Source: a virus. From it: a DNA stretch of 25,687 nt. The translations under genes were made by a program, and so were the position numbers. The DNA lies in the IMG/VR virus record IMGVR_UViG_3300046000_000953, positions 1-25,687 of that record; one strand, written 5' to 3'. How positions within the stretch are numbered: the stretch's first letter is position 1; every line of letters starts with the position of its first letter. Below the pieces are notes generated by a model. It worked only from the letters and a program-made list of their open reading frames with translations. It was not told the DNA's origin and did no database searches. This document shows positions 22,902-25,687 of this stretch, piece by piece.

Positions 22902-24610
22902 TAGAATTTTGTGATATAAAATACAAAAATCTCTTAGCCTCTGGTAATTACTGGACAGAGATAAAATTAAATGAAAATCAGAATACACTAATTATTGGTG
23001 GAAATGGTTCTGGAAAGAGTACCGTATTAGATGCTATTTGTTTGGCATTGTTTGGTAAGGCTTTTCGTAATATTAATAAGCCAGCATTACTAAACAGCAT
23101 AAACCAAAAAGATTGTGTCGTTGAAGTAAATTTTAAGACCAATGGAAAATCATATAAAGTAGTTCGTGGTATCAAACCAAACATATTTGAAATTTATCAG
23201 GACGGTATTCTATTAAATCAAGAAGCATCGTCAAAGGATTATCAGGAAATCCTTGAAAAGACTATATTAAAGTTTAATTTCAAATCATTCACACAGATTG
23301 TTATTCTTGGTTCAGCTTCCTTTGTTCCATTCATGCAATTGTCATCAACAGATCGCAGAACAATTATTGAGGACTTATTGGATATTCAGATTTTCTCTAC
23401 AATGAATAACATCATTAAAGACAAGATATCAAACAATAAGGATTTGATTGTTGAAAAGAAAAACAGTATTGAATTGATCCAACAAAAATATAATCTAGAG
23501 AAGAAACATCTGGATTCACTTCAACAAGACAATGAAGGAAAGATTATAGAATATCAAACAGAAATTGAAACTTCTAATGACACAGTTACTAAATTAATTG
23601 AAGAAAACGAACACTTCTTAACCGTGTGTGAAGGTTTACAAGTTAAAATTGATCAAAAGATAGATTCAGAAAATAAAATTAAAAAATTAACTAAGATCGA
23701 ATCTACCGTTGAAAGTAAAGTATCAAAACACAAGAGCGATATTACATTCTTCCAACATAATGATAATTGTCCAACATGTAGACAAACTATTGACTCAACT
23801 TTTAAAGAAGCTGAGTTAGGGAAACTACAATCAGAAGTTAATGAGTTTACAGATGGTTTGAAAAAATTAGAACTTAAACTTCTAGAGGAACAAGAGATTA
23901 TTAATGAAATTGTAGATAAACAAAAACAGTTTCAAAAGATTCAGATCAAGGTGGCTTCAAACAACACAGCTATTAAAGAAACTAATAGATATATTACAAA
24001 GATTAATGGTCAAATTGAAGGTATTAAAAACAGAAAGATAGTCAATGAATGTGATGAAATTGTTTTAACAGAACTAAGTGGTCAGTTAGACACTTTGAAA
24101 TTTGATTTGAAAGAATTGATTGATGAAAAAGTTTATTATGATACTGCTATTACATTGTTAAAAGATTCTGGTATTAAGACAAAGATCGTTAAACAATATT
24201 TGCCAATTATCAATAAACTTGTTAATAAATATCTCACTGCTTTGGACTTCTTTGTAAATTTTAACCTTGACGAATCCTTTAAAGAAACTATTAAGTCTAG
24301 ACACCGTGATGATTTTACATACAACAATTTCTCAGAAGGCGAAAAAACTCGTATAGATATGAGTCTAATGCTTGCTTGGAGGGCAGTGGCAAAATTGAAG
24401 AATTCTACAAATACTAATCTATTATTCCTTGATGAAATTTTTGATTCTTCATTGGATGCCACTGGTGCAGATTATTTGATGAACATTCTGCATATTTTAG
24501 AGGATGTTAATTTATTTGTAATATCCCATAGAGGTGATATTTTACAAGATAAATTTGCTAATATAATTAAATTTGATAAGGTTAAAAACTTCTCAAGAAT
24601 GACAAAATAA
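22898..24610 (+). CDS. 46: Recombination nuclease ATPase gp46 (Rad50/SbcC-like)
   Basis: This 570-residue protein (T4 gp46 is 560) is the SMC-like ATPase of the gp46/47 complex. Walker A GGNGSGKST lies at 34-42 and is followed by VLDAICLALFGKAFRNIN. Two coiled-coil arms (~180-285 and ~300-430) flank a zinc-hook CPTC at 291-294. The ABC signature FSEGEKTR starts at F478, and Walker B LLFLDE with D512 and E513 is followed by the D-loop SSLDATG. ISHRGD provides the H-loop. All catalytic elements are present. The stop overlaps the Shine-Dalgarno of the peptide deformylase gene. Confidence 0.95.
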   Translation: MIEFCDIKYKNLLASGNYWTEIKLNENQNTLIIGGNGSGKSTVLDAICLALFGKAFRNINKPALLNSINQKDCVVEVNFKTNGKSYKVVRGIKPNIFEIYQDGILLNQEASSKDYQEILEKTILKFNFKSFTQIVILGSASFVPFMQLSSTDRRTIIEDLLDIQIFSTMNNIIKDKISNNKDLIVEKKNSIELIQQKYNLEKKHLDSLQQDNEGKIIEYQTEIETSNDTVTKLIEENEHFLTVCEGLQVKIDQKIDSENKIKKLTKIESTVESKVSKHKSDITFFQHNDNCPTCRQTIDSTFKEAELGKLQSEVNEFTDGLKKLELKLLEEQEIINEIVDKQKQFQKIQIKVASNNTAIKETNRYITKINGQIEGIKNRKIVNECDEIVLTELSGQLDTLKFDLKELIDEKVYYDTAITLLKDSGIKTKIVKQYLPIINKLVNKYLTALDFFVNFNLDESFKETIKSRHRDDFTYNNFSEGEKTRIDMSLMLAWRAVAKLKNSTNTNLLFLDEIFDSSLDATGADYLMNILHILEDVNLFVISHRGDILQDKFANIIKFDKVKNFSRMTK

Positions 24611-24620
24611 GGAGATAATT

Positions 24621-25193
24621 ATGGAAAAAATGATAACTATTGACACTGGTACTGGTACGCTAATAGACGAACCACCACAAGCTTTACAATTATTCAATGA
24701 GCATTCACCGCTACTAAAAGAAGTGATGCCAGAATATAATGGTAAGCTTCCGAACAAGGATATGACTAAATTGGTAAAAAATCTTAAATTTACTAGAAAG
24801 TTGTATAGTGGTGTTGGGTTATCAGCAAATCAATGCGGTATAAAGGCAAGGGTATTTGTTCTTGGTACTGATGATTATGATCTTGTTTGTATTAATCCAA
24901 AAATTGTAAAACGCTCAGAAGATATTGTAAAAGATAAAGAGGGATGTTTGTCTTTTCCCGGTCTATTCGCCAACGTTGACAGATCTTCTTGGGTTGAGGT
25001 TGAGTTTAAGGACGAAGGTGGAAATTTGAAAACCATGAAGGTTGATGGTGTAACTGCTCGTTGTTTTGAACATGAGTTGGATCATTTGAATGGCGTTAGG
25101 TTTGTAGACCATCTAGGACCAGTTGCTTTGAAGTTAGCAAGACAAAAGCAACAAAAATTGATTAAAAGGACTGTTCGCTCAAAAAACCATTGA
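24621..25193 (+). CDS. def: Peptide deformylase
   Basis: This 190-residue metalloenzyme removes the formyl group from the first methionine of nascent proteins. All three family motifs are visible: GVGLSANQ at 64-71 (usual form GxGLAAxQ, here S-A), EGCLS at 107-111 with metal ligand C109, and HELDH at 151-155 with H151, E152 and H155. An N-terminal extension of ~20 residues precedes the usual domain start. Phage deformylases are known from T4-like cyanophages. AAGGAG lies six bases before the ATG and overlaps the gene 46 stop, so it is part of the 55-47-46 operon. Its own stop codon falls inside the -35 box of the next promoter. Confidence 0.95.
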   Translation: MEKMITIDTGTGTLIDEPPQALQLFNEHSPLLKEVMPEYNGKLPNKDMTKLVKNLKFTRKLYSGVGLSANQCGIKARVFVLGTDDYDLVCINPKIVKRSEDIVKDKEGCLSFPGLFANVDRSSWVEVEFKDEGGNLKTMKVDGVTARCFEHELDHLNGVRFVDHLGPVALKLARQKQQKLIKRTVRSKNH

Positions 25194-25218
25194 CATTAGT
25201 GAATCGGTGACATATAAT
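25190..25218 (+). promoter_or_regulatory. Consensus sigma-70 promoter for the metallopeptidase-like gene
   Basis: Perfect TTGACA (25190-25195), 17-base spacer and perfect TATAAT (25213-25218). The -35 box contains the TGA stop of def. The next ATG is 28 bases past the -10, with AAGGA at 25234-25238. Confidence 0.9.
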
Positions 25219-25246
25219 TGATCCATACACAAAAAGGAACATTTAT

Positions 25247-25687
25247 ATGTCATTCACCGTAGAATCTAAGTCTCAGTTAGCTAAATTGATGGCAACCGAG
25301 AACATTACAGTACAACACTGCAAAGTTCGTACTGCATCTTTTGACGTTAAGAATCGTGTTCTTAGACTCCCAATCTGGAAAGAAATGACAGGAGTTATGT
25401 ATGACCTATTGTGTGGTCATGAAATTGGTCATGCTCTATACACTCCATTAGAAGGTTGGCATGATGCTGTTGTAAAAAATAACAAAGGTAAAAATTACAA
25501 ATTCTTCTTAAACGTTGTGGAAGATGCACGTATTGAAAAGAAGGTACAACGTAGGTATCCCGGATTACGTTCATCTTTTATTCATGCATACGATGAACTT
25601 TTTGATCGTGATTTTTTTGGTATCAAACATTCTGATATCAATAAAAAAGTATTTGTTGATCGTTTAAATGTGTATACAAAATCTTCC
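25247..25687 (+). CDS. Zinc-metallopeptidase-like protein (3' end missing)
   Basis: The frame is open for 147 codons from ATG 25247 to the right window edge, so the gene is truncated. AAGGA eight bases upstream and a consensus promoter support the start. Residues 58-62, HEIGH in LLCGHEIGHALYTPL, form a zinc-binding H-E-x-x-H. Residues 89-107 (NVVEDARIEKKVQRRYPG) supply E93 and D94 as possible third ligands. This arrangement recalls the metallopeptidase-like N-terminus of CobT/VWA-type proteins found in T4-like marine phages. If so, a von Willebrand A domain would be expected beyond the window. Substrate and role are unknown. Confidence 0.75.
   Translation, partial: MSFTVESKSQLAKLMATENITVQHCKVRTASFDVKNRVLRLPIWKEMTGVMYDLLCGHEIGHALYTPLEGWHDAVVKNNKGKNYKFFLNVVEDARIEKKVQRRYPGLRSSFIHAYDELFDRDFFGIKHSDINKKVFVDRLNVYTKSS

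Overview
The window is a dense, entirely plus-strand block of an AT-rich genome whose gene content and order identify it as a T4-like contractile-tailed bacteriophage (myovirus). The order 13-14-15-16-17-18-19-20-67-21-22-23-3-uvsY-uvsW-55-47-46 is the core order of marine/cyanophage-type T4 relatives rather than of the coliphage T-evens. The host cannot be named from the sequence. Strong Shine-Dalgarno sites and consensus sigma-70 promoters suggest a Gram-negative-like host. No photosynthesis genes, tRNAs, CRISPR arrays or insertion sequences were seen. There is no gene-free stretch over 300 bases; the largest gaps are 21075-21216 and 18123-18228.

Region 1 (1-4086), host-recognition end: two tandem, closely related tail-collar/fibre proteins carry long arrays of 39-residue beta-propeller-type repeats (117-bp DNA period). 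A glycosyltransferase, a tail-fibre-assembly-like protein and a small conserved phage protein follow. The first fibre gene runs off the left edge.

Region 2 (4073-13529), tail, neck, packaging and portal: gp13 and gp14 neck proteins are separated by a free-standing GIY-YIG/NUMOD3 homing endonuclease. They are followed by gp15, terminase small and large subunits (gp16, gp17), tail sheath gp18, tail tube gp19 and portal gp20.

Region 3 (13543-18122), head assembly: a 58-aa gp67-like core protein, an unrecognised 200-aa protein, a very arginine-rich protein with candidate prohead-protease sites (gp68 position), a 116-aa beta-rich protein, protease gp21, scaffold gp22 and major capsid gp23.

Region 4 (18229-21074): gp3-like tail terminator, UvsY and UvsW (recombination), and a Sm-like protein.

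Region 5 (21217-25687): late sigma factor gp55, the gp47/gp46 recombination nuclease, peptide deformylase, and the start of a zinc-metallopeptidase-like gene that runs off the right edge.

Regulation: T4-type late promoters (TATAAATA or variants ending in TAAATA) precede 18, 19, 20, 22, 23, 3 and uvsY. Strong hairpin terminators follow 19 and 23. Sigma-70 promoters precede gene 55 and the metallopeptidase gene, so late structural genes give way to early genes at about 21.1 kb. A well-formed leftward sigma-70 promoter also lies at that boundary and would make antisense RNA against the late operon.
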